64,000 nt of DNA, from NCBI RefSeq assembly GCF_014692875.1, contig NZ_CP061171.1, positions 4,836,001 through 4,900,000 on the forward strand, given 5' to 3'. The position numbers and the translations under genes were made by a program. Positions 42,736 through 52,010 of this stretch are shown in pieces. This stretch comes from Pedobacter riviphilus (lineage in GTDB: Bacteria > Bacteroidota > Bacteroidia > Sphingobacteriales > Sphingobacteriaceae). Below the pieces are notes generated by a model. The model did not search any database, was not told the DNA's origin, and was given only the letters and a program-made list of their open reading frames with translations. Numbering within the stretch: position 1 is the stretch's first letter; each line of letters starts with the position of its first letter.

Positions 42736-42763
42736 AAACAGTCCCGAAAATTCGGGACTGTTT
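42736..42763 (-). terminator. Hairpin between the DsbD N-terminal-domain gene and dsbD
   Basis: A perfect 13-bp stem (AAACAGTCCCGAA and complement) with a 2-base loop and a T-rich stretch downstream on the minus strand. It may partly terminate transcription, lowering dsbD expression relative to the upstream gene. Confidence 0.75.
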
Positions 42764-42782
42764 GTAAATATTTTGATGTCAA

Positions 42783-43232
42783 CTATTTAACCGGAATGCT
42801 GAACTCAACTTCTTCTGGTGGAAGACACTGTTTATCATTACAAACCATAAACTCTACTACACCTTTAACTGCTGTAGTTGCTTTGTTTAGTTTAATTTTT
42901 TGCTGAAAAATTACCACTTTTTCGAAATAACTTACATTCATTTTAAATGTACTTTCGTATTTAACAATTGCTTTTGGCTCAATTGTTTTGCCTACCAGGC
43001 TGAAATCTTTAGATGGCGCAAAAGTAAAAGTAGTTTTTACCGGTCCTCCGTCTTTTACATTCTGAGAATAAATATGCCATCTGTCATCAATTGTAGCTTT
43101 TAAGTAGATGATAGCTTCCGTTTTACTTACTTTCTTTGCAGAGTAGGCCCAAGTAACAGGCTTTTCAATTTGGGCAAATGCACCAGCAATGGTAAAAAGT
43201 ACCATCGAAAGCACCAGGGTGATTTTTTTCAT
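42783..43232 (-). CDS. DsbD N-terminal-domain protein (separate periplasmic partner)
   Basis: A 149-residue exported protein equal to the N-terminal alpha domain of DsbD, with a signal peptide (ending GAFAQ). The typical segment is near the C-terminus: VEFMVCNDKQCLPPEEVEF, with the redox Cys pair. In E. coli this domain is fused to the membrane part and passes electrons to DsbC and DsbE. Here it is its own gene, upstream of dsbD and seven bases after birA. A split arrangement is known in Bacteroidota. Confidence 0.92.
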   Translation of the reverse strand: MKKITLVLSMVLFTIAGAFAQIEKPVTWAYSAKKVSKTEAIIYLKATIDDRWHIYSQNVKDGGPVKTTFTFAPSKDFSLVGKTIEPKAIVKYESTFKMNVSYFEKVVIFQQKIKLNKATTAVKGVVEFMVCNDKQCLPPEEVEFSIPVK

Positions 43233-43239
43233 TATGTGT

Positions 43240-44016
43240 TTATTTTGTGTGTGTAAATTCTATTTCTTTAAAGTTAAAGACTTTTAAGCCGTTTTTTGTA
43301 CTAACGCTTAGTTTACCGCTGTCTTCAACTCCTTTAATAGTTCCTTCAAAAAACGCTCCATTTTGTATATACAACGCCGGAATGTTAAAGTTGTAAAGCC
43401 TTGAAAGGTAATCGTTTTGTAAAATACTATATTTTCCGGCCCTCAAAATTAAGTAGTATTTTTCCATAAATATGAACAATTTCTCCATAATATCCATTAA
43501 AGGGACATCTCTTTGTAAAATTTGAATGACGGAAGTAGCACGTTGGCTGATGTTATCTGAAAATTCTGATTGATTTATATTTAAACCAATGCCAATTACT
43601 GATGATTTAATAGAATTGCCTGTCAGTGTATTTTCGATTAATATCCCACCTAATTTCTTATTATGGTAATACATATCATTGGGCCATTTTACCTTTATCC
43701 CGTTCGGAACAAAACAAGATAAAGCATCACTAACGGCCAAACTAACGGCAATATTTAAATAAAACTGTTTATTGAGCGGCAAAAAAGAAGGCTTTAAATA
43801 AATGCTTGTACTGATATTTTTCCCTGCCTGGGTTTGCCAAACGCTTTCTTGCTGTCCTCTTCCGGCAAACTGATTATCTGCCATAATTACAGTCCCTTCG
43901 GCTAATGGCTCGGATTTTGACACCAAATCTTTTAAAAAGTTATTAGTAGAATCAACTTCTTTTAATTTGATTAAATTTTGACCAACAAATAATGTCGAAA
44001 AAGTGTTATTTTGCAA
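43240..44016 (-). CDS. birA: Biotin-[acetyl-CoA-carboxylase] ligase
   Basis: A 258-residue enzyme that attaches biotin to carboxylase carrier proteins. The catalytic domain shows DNQFAGRGQQESVWQ (variant of the GRGRR biotin-binding loop), ISTSIYLKP, KVKWPNDMYYHNKKLGGILIE and a C-terminal SH3-like part. There is no DNA-binding domain, so it is the non-repressor type. The start is a TTG at 44016: an in-frame stop lies four codons earlier and no ATG precedes the conserved KEVDSTNNFLK motif. A TAATTTTG box lies about 26 nt upstream. Confidence 0.94.
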   Translation of the reverse strand: MQNNTFSTLFVGQNLIKLKEVDSTNNFLKDLVSKSEPLAEGTVIMADNQFAGRGQQESVWQTQAGKNISTSIYLKPSFLPLNKQFYLNIAVSLAVSDALSCFVPNGIKVKWPNDMYYHNKKLGGILIENTLTGNSIKSSVIGIGLNINQSEFSDNISQRATSVIQILQRDVPLMDIMEKLFIFMEKYYLILRAGKYSILQNDYLSRLYNFNIPALYIQNGAFFEGTIKGVEDSGKLSVSTKNGLKVFNFKEIEFTHTK

Positions 44017-44042
44017 GTGTTGAATTTATAATATTGTAATTC

Positions 44043-44050
44043 CAAAATTA
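44043..44050 (-). promoter_or_regulatory. -7 box TAATTTTG of birA
   Basis: Exact TAnnTTTG on the minus strand in the 44-base gap divergent to rsfS. Confidence 0.45.
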
Positions 44051-44060
44051 AAGCATTTTA

Positions 44061-44435
44061 ATGGTAAAAAAGAAAATAGTAGCCCTTTCTACATACCTTT
44101 CGGAGTTAGCCGTTCACGGCATACAGGAGAAAAAAGGAGAAGATATAGTGCGGTTAGATCTTAGAAATATTCATACTTCAGTGGCTGATTACTTTATTAT
44201 AGCGAGCGCCAACTCCGGTACTCAGGTAAAAGCTATTGCCGATAGTGTAGAAAAAGAAATATATAAAGCTACTCAGGCCGATCCAAGACATAAGGAAGGT
44301 TTCGAATCAGCAGATTGGATTATTCTTGATTATTTCGATGTGGTTGTGCACATTTTTAAAACCGAAAAGCGCCACTTTTATGGCATAGAAGAACTTTGGG
44401 GGGATGCAGAAAGCACAAATTATCAAAGCGCATAA
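44061..44435 (+). CDS. rsfS: Ribosomal silencing factor RsfS
   Basis: A 124-residue factor that binds L14 of the 50S subunit and blocks joining when nutrients are scarce. The family pattern is complete: DIVRLDLRNIHTSVADYFII, ASANSGTQVKAIADSVEKE and the C-terminal WIILDYFDVVVHIFKTEKR. It is immediately followed (28 bases) by ftsH in the same orientation, probably one transcript. Divergent from birA. Confidence 0.97.
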   Translation: MVKKKIVALSTYLSELAVHGIQEKKGEDIVRLDLRNIHTSVADYFIIASANSGTQVKAIADSVEKEIYKATQADPRHKEGFESADWIILDYFDVVVHIFKTEKRHFYGIEELWGDAESTNYQSA

Positions 44436-44463
44436 CCTAATAGAACCATTTTGACAAAGACAA

Positions 44464-46485
44464 ATGAACGACAATCAAAATACCAACGAAAAACAGGGAA
44501 AAAGAATTCCAAACATCCCTAAAAAACCACAAAAAGGATCAAAATTTAATATTTTCTGGGTGTATGCGGCCATTATTATAGCCATTATTGCAGCACAGTT
44601 TTTATTTACTACCGACGGCGGTAAAGAGGTTACCTACCAAAAGTTTGAACAACAGATGTTACTTAAAGGTGACGTTCAGAAAGTTGTTGCCTATAAATCA
44701 GACGATTTAGTACGTGTAGAGGTTTACATTAAAAAAGACAGTTTAGACAAGAAGAAGCTTTATGATGCTTATAAAAGTAATAGCACTTTTAATGTAAACA
44801 GTAACAATGCTAGTCCTGTTGTATATTTTAATGCCGGAACGATGGATGGGCTTGATAAACAACTTGCCGATTCGCAAAAGGATCTTCCTGCTAACCAACC
44901 AAGGGTACTGGCAGAGAAAACCAGCCGCAGCAATCCGTTGGCTAGCTGGTTCTTAAGCATTATTTTACCAGTATTGCTTTTAATCGGTTTCTGGATTTTT
45001 ATGATGCGCAGAATGGGCGGCGGTGCTGGCGGCGGCGGTCAGATCTTCAGTATCGGAAAATCAAAAGCAACTTTGTTTGATAAAGAAAGCCAGGTAAACA
45101 TTACTTTCAACGATGTTGCAGGTTTAGAAGAAGCAAAAACAGAGGTAATGGAAATTGTAGATTTCCTTAAAAACCCTAAAAAATACACTGATCTGGGTGG
45201 AAAAATTCCTAAAGGTGCTTTACTTGTAGGTTCGCCTGGTACCGGTAAAACCTTATTGGCCAAAGCTGTTGCAGGTGAGGCCCAGGTTCCTTTCTTTTCT
45301 CTCTCAGGATCTGATTTTGTGGAGATGTTTGTAGGGGTAGGTGCATCTCGTGTGCGCGACTTATTTAAACAGGCGAAAGATAAATCGCCTTGTATTATCT
45401 TTATTGATGAAATCGATGCTATTGGCCGTGCCCGTGGTAAAAATGGTGTAATGGGTGGAAATGATGAACGCGAAAACACCTTAAACCAGCTTTTGGTTGA
45501 AATGGATGGTTTTGGCACCAATACACATGTTATTATCTTAGCCGCAACCAACCGTGCTGATGTTTTAGATAAGGCGTTATTAAGGGCTGGTCGTTTCGAC
45601 AGACAGATTTATGTTGATTTACCAGATGTTATAGAGCGTAAACAAATTTTCGAAGTCCATATTGCTCCGCTTAAAAAATCAGAAGAGCTTGATACCGAAT
45701 TTTTAGCAAAACAAACTCCAGGATTCTCAGGAGCAGACATTGCCAATGTTTGTAACGAAGCGGCATTAATCGCAGCCCGTAAAAATAAATCGGCAGTTGA
45801 TAAGCAAGATTTCTTAGACGCTGTAGATAGAATTGTAGGTGGTTTAGAAAAGAAAAACAAAATCATTACGCCAAGCGAAAAACGTGCTATTGCGATTCAC
45901 GAGGCTGGTCACGCCACCGTAAGCTGGTTGTTAGAACACGCAGCGCCTTTAGTTAAGGTTACAATTGTTCCACGCGGACAGAGCTTAGGTGCTGCCTGGT
46001 ACCTGCCTGAAGAACGCTTAATTGTTCGCCCTCACCAAATGCTCGATGAAATGTGTGCAACGATGGGTGGTAGGGCAGCTGAAAAAGTGATGTTCGATAC
46101 TATTTCCACAGGTGCACTAAGCGATCTGGAAAAAGTAAATAAACAAGCGAGAGCAATGGTTACCATTTATGGTCTGAACGATAAATTAGGAAACATTACT
46201 TATTACGACTCATCGGGTCAGAACGAGTATAATTTCTCTAAACCATATTCAGAAGATACTGCTTTAACGATCGATAAAGAAATTTCGGCATTAATTGAGG
46301 GCCAATACCAAAGGGCAATTAGTTTATTAGAAGAAAACAAAGATAAATTAATCCAATTGGCCGACATCTTGATCGAAAAAGAAGTTTTATTCAAAGACGA
46401 TTTAGAAGTGATTTTTGGTAAACGATTATTCGAAAACCAAGGAGAAAGCGGAACTCCCGGACATATTACTCCGGTAGAAGCATAA
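44464..46485 (+). CDS. ftsH: ATP-dependent zinc metalloprotease FtsH
   Basis: A 673-residue membrane protease that degrades misassembled membrane proteins and short-lived regulators. The first transmembrane helix is at about 31-48, a periplasmic domain of about 110 residues follows, and a second helix is at about 160-180. The AAA+ domain has Walker A GSPGTGKT near residue 256, Walker [12 protein letters not shown] and the [23 protein letters not shown], split across segments. The zinc motif is HEAGH at 479-483, with the third ligand in the downstream GALSDLEKV region. Length is normal. Confidence 0.98.
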   Translation: MNDNQNTNEKQGKRIPNIPKKPQKGSKFNIFWVYAAIIIAIIAAQFLFTTDGGKEVTYQKFEQQMLLKGDVQKVVAYKSDDLVRVEVYIKKDSLDKKKLYDAYKSNSTFNVNSNNASPVVYFNAGTMDGLDKQLADSQKDLPANQPRVLAEKTSRSNPLASWFLSIILPVLLLIGFWIFMMRRMGGGAGGGGQIFSIGKSKATLFDKESQVNITFNDVAGLEEAKTEVMEIVDFLKNPKKYTDLGGKIPKGALLVGSPGTGKTLLAKAVAGEAQVPFFSLSGSDFVEMFVGVGASRVRDLFKQAKDKSPCIIFIDEIDAIGRARGKNGVMGGNDERENTLNQLLVEMDGFGTNTHVIILAATNRADVLDKALLRAGRFDRQIYVDLPDVIERKQIFEVHIAPLKKSEELDTEFLAKQTPGFSGADIANVCNEAALIAARKNKSAVDKQDFLDAVDRIVGGLEKKNKIITPSEKRAIAIHEAGHATVSWLLEHAAPLVKVTIVPRGQSLGAAWYLPEERLIVRPHQMLDEMCATMGGRAAEKVMFDTISTGALSDLEKVNKQARAMVTIYGLNDKLGNITYYDSSGQNEYNFSKPYSEDTALTIDKEISALIEGQYQRAISLLEENKDKLIQLADILIEKEVLFKDDLEVIFGKRLFENQGESGTPGHITPVEA

Positions 46486-46510
46486 ATAAATAATTTCTAT
46501 TATTACATTT

Positions 46511-46546
46511 GCTACCCTAGTTTAATTATTAGGGTAGCTTTTTTTT
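46511..46546 (+). terminator. Rho-independent terminator of ftsH
   Basis: A perfect 9-bp stem GCTACCCTA and complement, 10-base loop and eight T residues. The next gene starts four bases after the T run. Confidence 0.92.
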
Positions 46547-46549
46547 ATA

Positions 46550-47194
46550 ATGAAGGATAATACGACAGCGAAAGAACAAATACTAAAAAAGATAAGGAAA
46601 GCACTATTGGAGAAGCGCGAAAACCCTTATCCTAATTTAGAAGAAAGCCCATTGTACAAAAAAAATACAGATGAGCTAGAGGTATTATTTGCCGAACAGC
46701 TTACGGCCATATCCGGTAACTTTATCTTCTGCGAAGACGGGATTGATTTTTTTGAAAATATGCTGCAGCTGGCCGATAAGTTTAAATGGCGAAAAATATA
46801 CTGCTGGGAACCAGAACTTCAGCAGTTTTTAAGCAAATATGAATTTCCTTTTTACCAAACCGATAAAGATTTTGAACAGGCAGAGGTAGGTATTACCCTT
46901 TGCGAAGCCTTAATTGCCCGTAATGGAAGTGTAATGGTAACTAACCAAGGCGCCGCAGGAAGAAGGCTCAGCATCTTTCCACATCATCACATTGTAATTG
47001 CAAAAACAAGCCAACTGGTTTTGGATCTTAAAGATGCCTTTCAATTGTTGAAAAACAAGTATGGCAACCAGATCCCTTCCATGATCAGTAACATTACCGG
47101 CCCTAGCAGAACGGCCGATATTGAAAAGACATTAGTTTTAGGTGCACATGGACCTAAAGAGCTTTTTGTGTTTCTGATTGATGATTTTAGTTAA
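46550..47194 (+). CDS. LUD-domain (LutC/YkgG-type) protein
   Basis: A 214-residue protein of the LUD family, which includes LutC of the lactate-oxidation complex. Landmarks are GITLCEALIARNGSVMVTN, GRRLSIFPHHHIVIAK and SNITGPSRTADIEKTLVLGAHGPKEL (over the C-terminus). LutA and LutB are not in the window, so a lactate role is not established. The start lies four bases past the ftsH terminator, so expression depends on read-through or a promoter overlapping the terminator. Confidence 0.9.
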   Translation: MKDNTTAKEQILKKIRKALLEKRENPYPNLEESPLYKKNTDELEVLFAEQLTAISGNFIFCEDGIDFFENMLQLADKFKWRKIYCWEPELQQFLSKYEFPFYQTDKDFEQAEVGITLCEALIARNGSVMVTNQGAAGRRLSIFPHHHIVIAKTSQLVLDLKDAFQLLKNKYGNQIPSMISNITGPSRTADIEKTLVLGAHGPKELFVFLIDDFS

Positions 47195-47206
47195 TTGCAA
47201 CATCAA

Positions 47207-47932
47207 TTATTTGAGTGCGTATGCGCCTAAAATTGGACAACCATTTGCCGTTTTACAGTGAAATTGACTTAATCTTTCCAAAGGTTCAATGCCTGTTTGG
47301 GTTCCAATAAAAAATTCATCATAATAACCATTACTGCTATATACAGCATGCGGGGCATTGTATAAAACAAGATTTGAATATTTTTTAATATTGCTAATGC
47401 TCAGATCATTAACAATAACCTTTTGCAAACCCAACATATTGTATATTTCAGAGGCATTTTGTCCCTTGTTAAGTTTATCCACTCCCCGGTAAAAATAATT
47501 TGCATCGTATCCCATTTCCAATTGTTTGGCCCTGCACATTACAGCAAAACAAAATGCAGCATAATCACTAATTTTTTTTGAAATAGCATCAGTTTGCCTT
47601 TTAATAAAAAAATGTTTTTTTGCGAAATTTAACCTATCAAAAGAAAGTACAATGGTTTTATCATCTCTTCTTTTAATGTAAACCATTTTTGCCGTCGAGT
47701 CGGTTTTTACCCCTTTAAAAACACCATTAATTCCAAAAGTTCCTATTGATGCCTTTATGAGCGCCACCGAAGCGCAGTTACCTCCACCACCAAACCTGCT
47801 CAATATACCGGCAAAATGAACACGGTCTTGTTTAAATGCTTTATAAAGTTCTTGTGTGGTTACTTTTGTTATCTGGGCATTAACATGTGTATAACAAATA
47901 AATAAAATGATTATTGCAATGAGTTTTTTCAT
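47207..47932 (-). CDS. Exported protein, possible papain-like cysteine hydrolase
   Basis: A 241-residue protein with signal peptide (residues 1-19, ending VNAQ). No family is recognised with confidence. The region GGGGNCASVALIKASI has the look of a cysteine nucleophile at the start of a helix, as in papain-like and transglutaminase-like folds, and NAPHAVYSSNGYYDEF could supply the His partner. Between them are basic strands (MVYIKRRDDKTIVLSFDRL) and a Cys-containing helix. Two more Cys (FHCKTANGC) lie near the end. It is convergent with the LUD gene, 12 bases between stops. Confidence 0.7.
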   Translation of the reverse strand: MKKLIAIIILFICYTHVNAQITKVTTQELYKAFKQDRVHFAGILSRFGGGGNCASVALIKASIGTFGINGVFKGVKTDSTAKMVYIKRRDDKTIVLSFDRLNFAKKHFFIKRQTDAISKKISDYAAFCFAVMCRAKQLEMGYDANYFYRGVDKLNKGQNASEIYNMLGLQKVIVNDLSISNIKKYSNLVLYNAPHAVYSSNGYYDEFFIGTQTGIEPLERLSQFHCKTANGCPILGAYALK

Positions 47933-48029
47933 GATTCGTGTTTTAATTAATTAATAGGTTATTAGTTTAAAAGGAAACCATAAAATGATATAGGTGATAA
48001 AATTTAACCCATACTTATAAGCGTTTTCA

Positions 48030-48180
48030 TTATCTGCCCCGTGATCTTTTCACCACCAACTTTCCAAGGGCATTTAACCAATATATATCATCAGGCGTAT
48101 TCTCTCCTCAAAACATACGATTGGGCATTTGCCATCTGTACTATAAACAGGAGTCAAATAATAGCTAAGAAGTTTTTCAT
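48030..48180 (-). pseudogene. Remnant of a small exported protein gene
   Basis: On the minus strand an ATG at 48180 opens a near-perfect signal peptide (MKNFLAII, then an in-frame TGA, then LLFIVQMANAQ). After this, an alternative frame reads GENTPDDIYWLNALGKLVVK and ends at a TAA at 48030-48032, so at least one frameshift and more than one stop separate the parts. It lies upstream of the papain-like candidate in the same orientation. The rest of the 395-base gap (47933-48327) is AT-rich with no other gene. Confidence 0.5.
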
Positions 48181-48327
48181 TTTTAAGTCGTTTAGTTTGA
48201 TATAAAAGTAATCGATAGCCAAAGTGATTTTATATACCCTTTACTCGGTATATTTAGTGTTTATTTTATATCTTATATTTATGAAATATTGATTGGCAGT
48301 TAAAGAATGCCACTAATTCTCTCATCA

Positions 48328-50205
48328 ATGAACAAAGTTTTTTTTCTATTCTTATTTCTCCTATTTCAATTACAGGTATGCTTTGCGCAACAGGGCAGCC
48401 CCATTTTAATAGATACGGCCAAAAAATTCAACATCAGTGAGCATGGGTATTTCTATGAGGACAAAAATTTAAACCTGAACATCGATTCTATTATAAAATA
48501 TAAGCAGGCTGGCAAACTCACCCCACTAATACCAAGAAAAGTTTTTAGTAAAGGCTATACCCAATCTTATTACTGGGTTGCTTTTGATATAGAAAATACC
48601 CTCGAACAAGCAGTACACCTTATGTTTAAGGAGCAGAGCTCAAGCATTAACCAGCTTCAGCTGTTTAAAGTGGACGAGCTTGGGAAGATTTATCCGCTAG
48701 GCTTAACCGGCGATCATTTTCCTTTTAAACAACGTCCGTATCGCAATAGAAGCTTTATCTACCCAATAGTTCTTTTGCCCCATGAAAAAGCAACTTTCTA
48801 TTTATGGGCTGATAAACGTGGGCAGAATATGTACATGCCGATGTCTATTGGGCGCGACGTTGATATTATTCAGGCAGAAATTCCACAACATACATTATTT
48901 GGATTTTATACCGGAATTTTTGTTTTTGCTGTAATATTTAACCTATTACTGTTTGCCTCTGTTAGAGATAATATCCACCTATATTATGCGATTTACATTT
49001 TCTGTACCTTAATTTTTATTTTGGAAGAAGAGGGCTTGGCTTTTCAATGGTTTTACCCAAACTTACCAGGTCTCCAGGATTATATGCGGTTAATTATGGC
49101 ATCATTGAGCTGTGGTTTACTGATTCAGGTAATGCAACTATTTGTAAACCAGAATCAATCCAATAGTCGCTTATACCGCTTTACCAACTATTATAAGCGG
49201 TTCTGTTGGGCCATGTCGATTATACCAGTGTTTATGCTGTTCAAATCATTTATCATCTTAGAAAAAACCGTTTTTTATATCAACAATTTCCTGGCGTTGC
49301 TCACTGTTATCGTGATTATTGTATGTGTAGTTGAAAGGATCAGGGCAGGGTATAAGCTGGGTTGGTACTATTTTATTGCTACATTGATGTTGTTATTTGG
49401 CGTTTTCAATTATGTTTTTAATACGCTGGGGCTAACCAATTTTAACCTGCTAAAGCCAAATGGTTTAGTGGTGGGTTTAACAGCCGAAATCATTTTCCTT
49501 TCATTTGCATTAACACAGCGTTATAATTTTCTAAAAAAAGAAAAAGAAATCCTGCTGGAAGAAAAGAGTAAACATCAGGTAGATCTGGCAGATGGCATTT
49601 TTAATGCGCAGGAAGATGAAAGAACCCGGCTTGCCCGCGATCTGCATGATGATTTAGGCGGCACGCTCTCCATTATTAAATTAAACATCACGGCCTTTCA
49701 ACACAAGGTTTTAAAACTACCTGAAAATGAACGTGCATTTTATAATCAAACCATTAGCATGATCGAAAAGGCCTGTACCGATTTAAGGGAAATTTCGCAT
49801 AATTTAATGCCTAAAAACTTTGAACAACTGGGCTTGATCGAAACGCTTAAAGAAAATTTTATTTCCTTAAACCATTCGGGTAAAATTGCTTTCGAATTTG
49901 TTTATCAAGTAGAACATCCCATCGAAAGCAACATGGAAATTACCATTTACCGTATCGTTAATGAATTGGTAAATAACATCAACAGGCACTCTTTGGCGAC
50001 CAAAGCAACCATCCAGATGTTATCTTTTAATGAAGGGATCAATATTATGGCTGAAGACAATGGTATTGGCTTTAGTCAGGAAGAGGATAAAACGGGACTA
50101 GGCATGCAGAATATACGCTCAAGGGTAAACTATCTGAACGGGAAAATCCAGGTAGACAGTAATCCGAATGGTACAACAATCGCTATTGATATACCGCTGA
50201 AATAA
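48328..50205 (+). CDS. 7TM-DISM sensor histidine kinase (HisKA_3/HATPase)
   Basis: A histidine kinase of about 625 residues from the ATG at 48328, which begins a clear signal peptide (MNKVFFLFLFLLFQLQ, ending CFAQQ); an ATG seven codons upstream is also in frame. The extracytoplasmic 7TMR-DISMED2 sensor covers about 25-180, followed by seven membrane helices (about 195-395), a coiled linker, and a HisKA_3 domain with the phospho-acceptor His in RLARDLHDDLGG (about residue 441). The ATPase has IVNELVNNINRH and GLGMQNIRSRV. It overlaps the response regulator gene by one base. Confidence 0.92.
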   Translation: MNKVFFLFLFLLFQLQVCFAQQGSPILIDTAKKFNISEHGYFYEDKNLNLNIDSIIKYKQAGKLTPLIPRKVFSKGYTQSYYWVAFDIENTLEQAVHLMFKEQSSSINQLQLFKVDELGKIYPLGLTGDHFPFKQRPYRNRSFIYPIVLLPHEKATFYLWADKRGQNMYMPMSIGRDVDIIQAEIPQHTLFGFYTGIFVFAVIFNLLLFASVRDNIHLYYAIYIFCTLIFILEEEGLAFQWFYPNLPGLQDYMRLIMASLSCGLLIQVMQLFVNQNQSNSRLYRFTNYYKRFCWAMSIIPVFMLFKSFIILEKTVFYINNFLALLTVIVIIVCVVERIRAGYKLGWYYFIATLMLLFGVFNYVFNTLGLTNFNLLKPNGLVVGLTAEIIFLSFALTQRYNFLKKEKEILLEEKSKHQVDLADGIFNAQEDERTRLARDLHDDLGGTLSIIKLNITAFQHKVLKLPENERAFYNQTISMIEKACTDLREISHNLMPKNFEQLGLIETLKENFISLNHSGKIAFEFVYQVEHPIESNMEITIYRIVNELVNNINRHSLATKATIQMLSFNEGINIMAEDNGIGFSQEEDKTGLGMQNIRSRVNYLNGKIQVDSNPNGTTIAIDIPLK

Positions 50206-50855
50206 TGGACACGATGGAACAAAAACCGACCACATTAATGATCGCAGATGATCATAAACTGTTTGCCGAAGGATTATCGGCCATCCTTTCAGAACAGCCC
50301 AACTTTAAGGTTATTGGTACGGCGTCAAACGGAAAGGAAATCCTGCATCTGTTAAATCACCAAATACCCGATATTCTAATCCTTGATCTGAACATGCCTG
50401 TTTTAGATGGAGAAATTGCAGCCGAAAAAATAAGGCAACTATTTCCCTCGGTAAAAATTATGGTATTATCGATGTATTATACGGTTAAATTAGCAGCCAA
50501 ACTAGAAAGTATAGGGGTAAAAGCTTTTGTTCAAAAAGATACCGATGCAGAAACGCTGTTTACAATTATATCCGATTTACAGTTAGGTGAAAAATATTTC
50601 CAGAAAACAAAACCCGATGTTCAGCCCTCAGTATTTAACGATGGAGATCATTTTCAAAAAAGCCACAATTTAACTACGAGAGAAATGGAAATCCTGCAAT
50701 TGATCAGCGAAGACTACTCTTCCCAGCAAATTGCCCAAAAATTATTTATAGCTTTAAACACTGTTGATACGCACCGGAAAAACATGGCACAGAAGCTAAA
50801 TGTAAGCGGGAAAGCAGGGTTATTAAAATTCGCAATAGAAAATAAGCTACGCTAA
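50205..50855 (+). CDS. NarL/FixJ-type response regulator
   Basis: A 216-residue transcription factor partner of the preceding kinase. The receiver domain has the acidic pair DDHKLF, the phospho-acceptor Asp in LILDLNMPVLDG, and Lys in VQKDTD. The C-terminal LuxR-type HTH covers about 150-214 (LTTREMEILQLISEDYSSQQ, then IALNTVDTHRKNMAQKLNV). The TAATG overlap with the kinase shows translational coupling. The FabH-like synthase gene 78 bases downstream has two inverted repeats in its promoter region and is a candidate target. Confidence 0.94.
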   Translation: MDTMEQKPTTLMIADDHKLFAEGLSAILSEQPNFKVIGTASNGKEILHLLNHQIPDILILDLNMPVLDGEIAAEKIRQLFPSVKIMVLSMYYTVKLAAKLESIGVKAFVQKDTDAETLFTIISDLQLGEKYFQKTKPDVQPSVFNDGDHFQKSHNLTTREMEILQLISEDYSSQQIAQKLFIALNTVDTHRKNMAQKLNVSGKAGLLKFAIENKLR

Positions 50856-50869
50856 AATTTAATATATTT

Positions 50870-50927
50870 TCGATTATCGAATATAATTGATATTTTTATA
50901 CTACATACCGTTTTAGTATGCGGTATT
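50870..50927. promoter_or_regulatory. Inverted repeats upstream of the FabH-like gene
   Basis: TTCGATTATCGAA (50870-50882) is a perfect palindrome with a one-base centre. ATACCG (50906-50911) and CGGTAT (50922-50927) form a second dyad. Either could bind the adjacent response regulator (inference). Confidence 0.4.
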
Positions 50928-50933
50928 ATAATT

Positions 50934-52010
50934 ATGAGCAAAGTGATAAATACGGTAATTGCCGGAACTGGAAGTTACATTCCACAGAATATTATTTCCG
51001 GCAACGAATTCTTGAATTCTACATTTTTTGAGAATGGGAACCGGCTGGAAAAAGAGAACTCAGAGATTATTCATAAATTCTCTGAAATTACGGAAATCGT
51101 GGAACGGCGCTACGCATGCCCCGAGCAGTTAAGCAATCATATCGGCGCAAAGGCTGCAGAAAAAGCTATAGAAAACGCAGGTATTGATAAAGAAACCTTA
51201 GACTATATTATATTTTGTCATAATTTTGGCGACATCCCTTTGGGCAGCAACCGCATTGATATTTTGCCGTCTTTAGCCTCAAAGGTAAAACAACAACTAG
51301 GTATTCAAAATCCAGACTGTGTTGCATACGACATCATTTTTGGTTGCCCAGGATGGGTGCAAGGTGCAATACAGGCAGATTATTATATTAAAAGCGGAGA
51401 TGCAAAACGTGTTATGGTTATTGGTGCAGAAACCTTAAGCCGTATTATCGATCCACATGACCGTGATAGTATGATCTTTTCGGATGGTGCCGGAGCTGTA
51501 ATCTTTGAAGCCGAAGAGTCAGAAGAAAAAAGAGGAATATTAGCCCACAAAACAGAAACGCACGCCGTAAACCATGGTAATTTGCTCACTATGGGCAAAG
51601 GATCGCATCCTGATGAAACCAGTGGAAACTTTTACCTGAAAATGAATGGACGTAAACTGTACGAGTTTGCGGTAGTCCAGGTGCCACAGGTCATTAAAAA
51701 AGCTATCGATAAAGCAGGCCTAAGTGTTGAAGATGTAAATATTGTATTCGTTCACCAGGCCAACGGAAAAATGGATACCGCCATCATGAAACGTCTGTTC
51801 AAGCTTTATGGAAAAGATACCGTGCCCGAAAACTTAGTCCCAATGACAATTTCATGGTTAGGAAACAGTTCGGTTGCCACTATACCTACCTTGTTAGACC
51901 TGGTATTAAAAGGTGAAGTTAAAGGCTATAAAGTTAAGCCTGGCGATGTAGCTGTCTTTGCATCTGTAGGAGCTGGCATGCACATTAATGCTTTTATACA
52001 CCGTTTCTAA
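50934..52010 (+). CDS. 3-oxoacyl-ACP synthase III-family protein (FabH/DarB-like)
   Basis: A 358-residue thiolase-fold condensing enzyme. The catalytic triad is complete: Cys138 in IIFGCPGWVQ, His274 in FVHQANGK and Asn311 in WLGNSSVAT. Upstream of Cys there is a segment typical of KAS III (DYIIFCHNFGDIP). The first 35 residues and the longer length compared with housekeeping FabH (about 320) suggest the secondary-metabolism branch that includes DarB-type enzymes, which join two acyl chains; this assignment is inferred. No other fatty acid or aryl polyene genes are nearby. It is convergent with the TPR gene. Confidence 0.85.
   Translation: MSKVINTVIAGTGSYIPQNIISGNEFLNSTFFENGNRLEKENSEIIHKFSEITEIVERRYACPEQLSNHIGAKAAEKAIENAGIDKETLDYIIFCHNFGDIPLGSNRIDILPSLASKVKQQLGIQNPDCVAYDIIFGCPGWVQGAIQADYYIKSGDAKRVMVIGAETLSRIIDPHDRDSMIFSDGAGAVIFEAEESEEKRGILAHKTETHAVNHGNLLTMGKGSHPDETSGNFYLKMNGRKLYEFAVVQVPQVIKKAIDKAGLSVEDVNIVFVHQANGKMDTAIMKRLFKLYGKDTVPENLVPMTISWLGNSSVATIPTLLDLVLKGEVKGYKVKPGDVAVFASVGAGMHINAFIHRF

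Noticed and set aside
42635..42782. Frameshift splitting a single dsbD gene
   Set aside because: The two parts have separate signal peptides, a 148-base gap and a terminator-like hairpin between them, so it is a natural split, as in other Bacteroidota.
45039..45551. A 170-codon open frame on the minus strand inside ftsH
   Set aside because: It is the antisense of the highly conserved AAA+ domain; its product has low-complexity Ser/Pro composition and no start signals.
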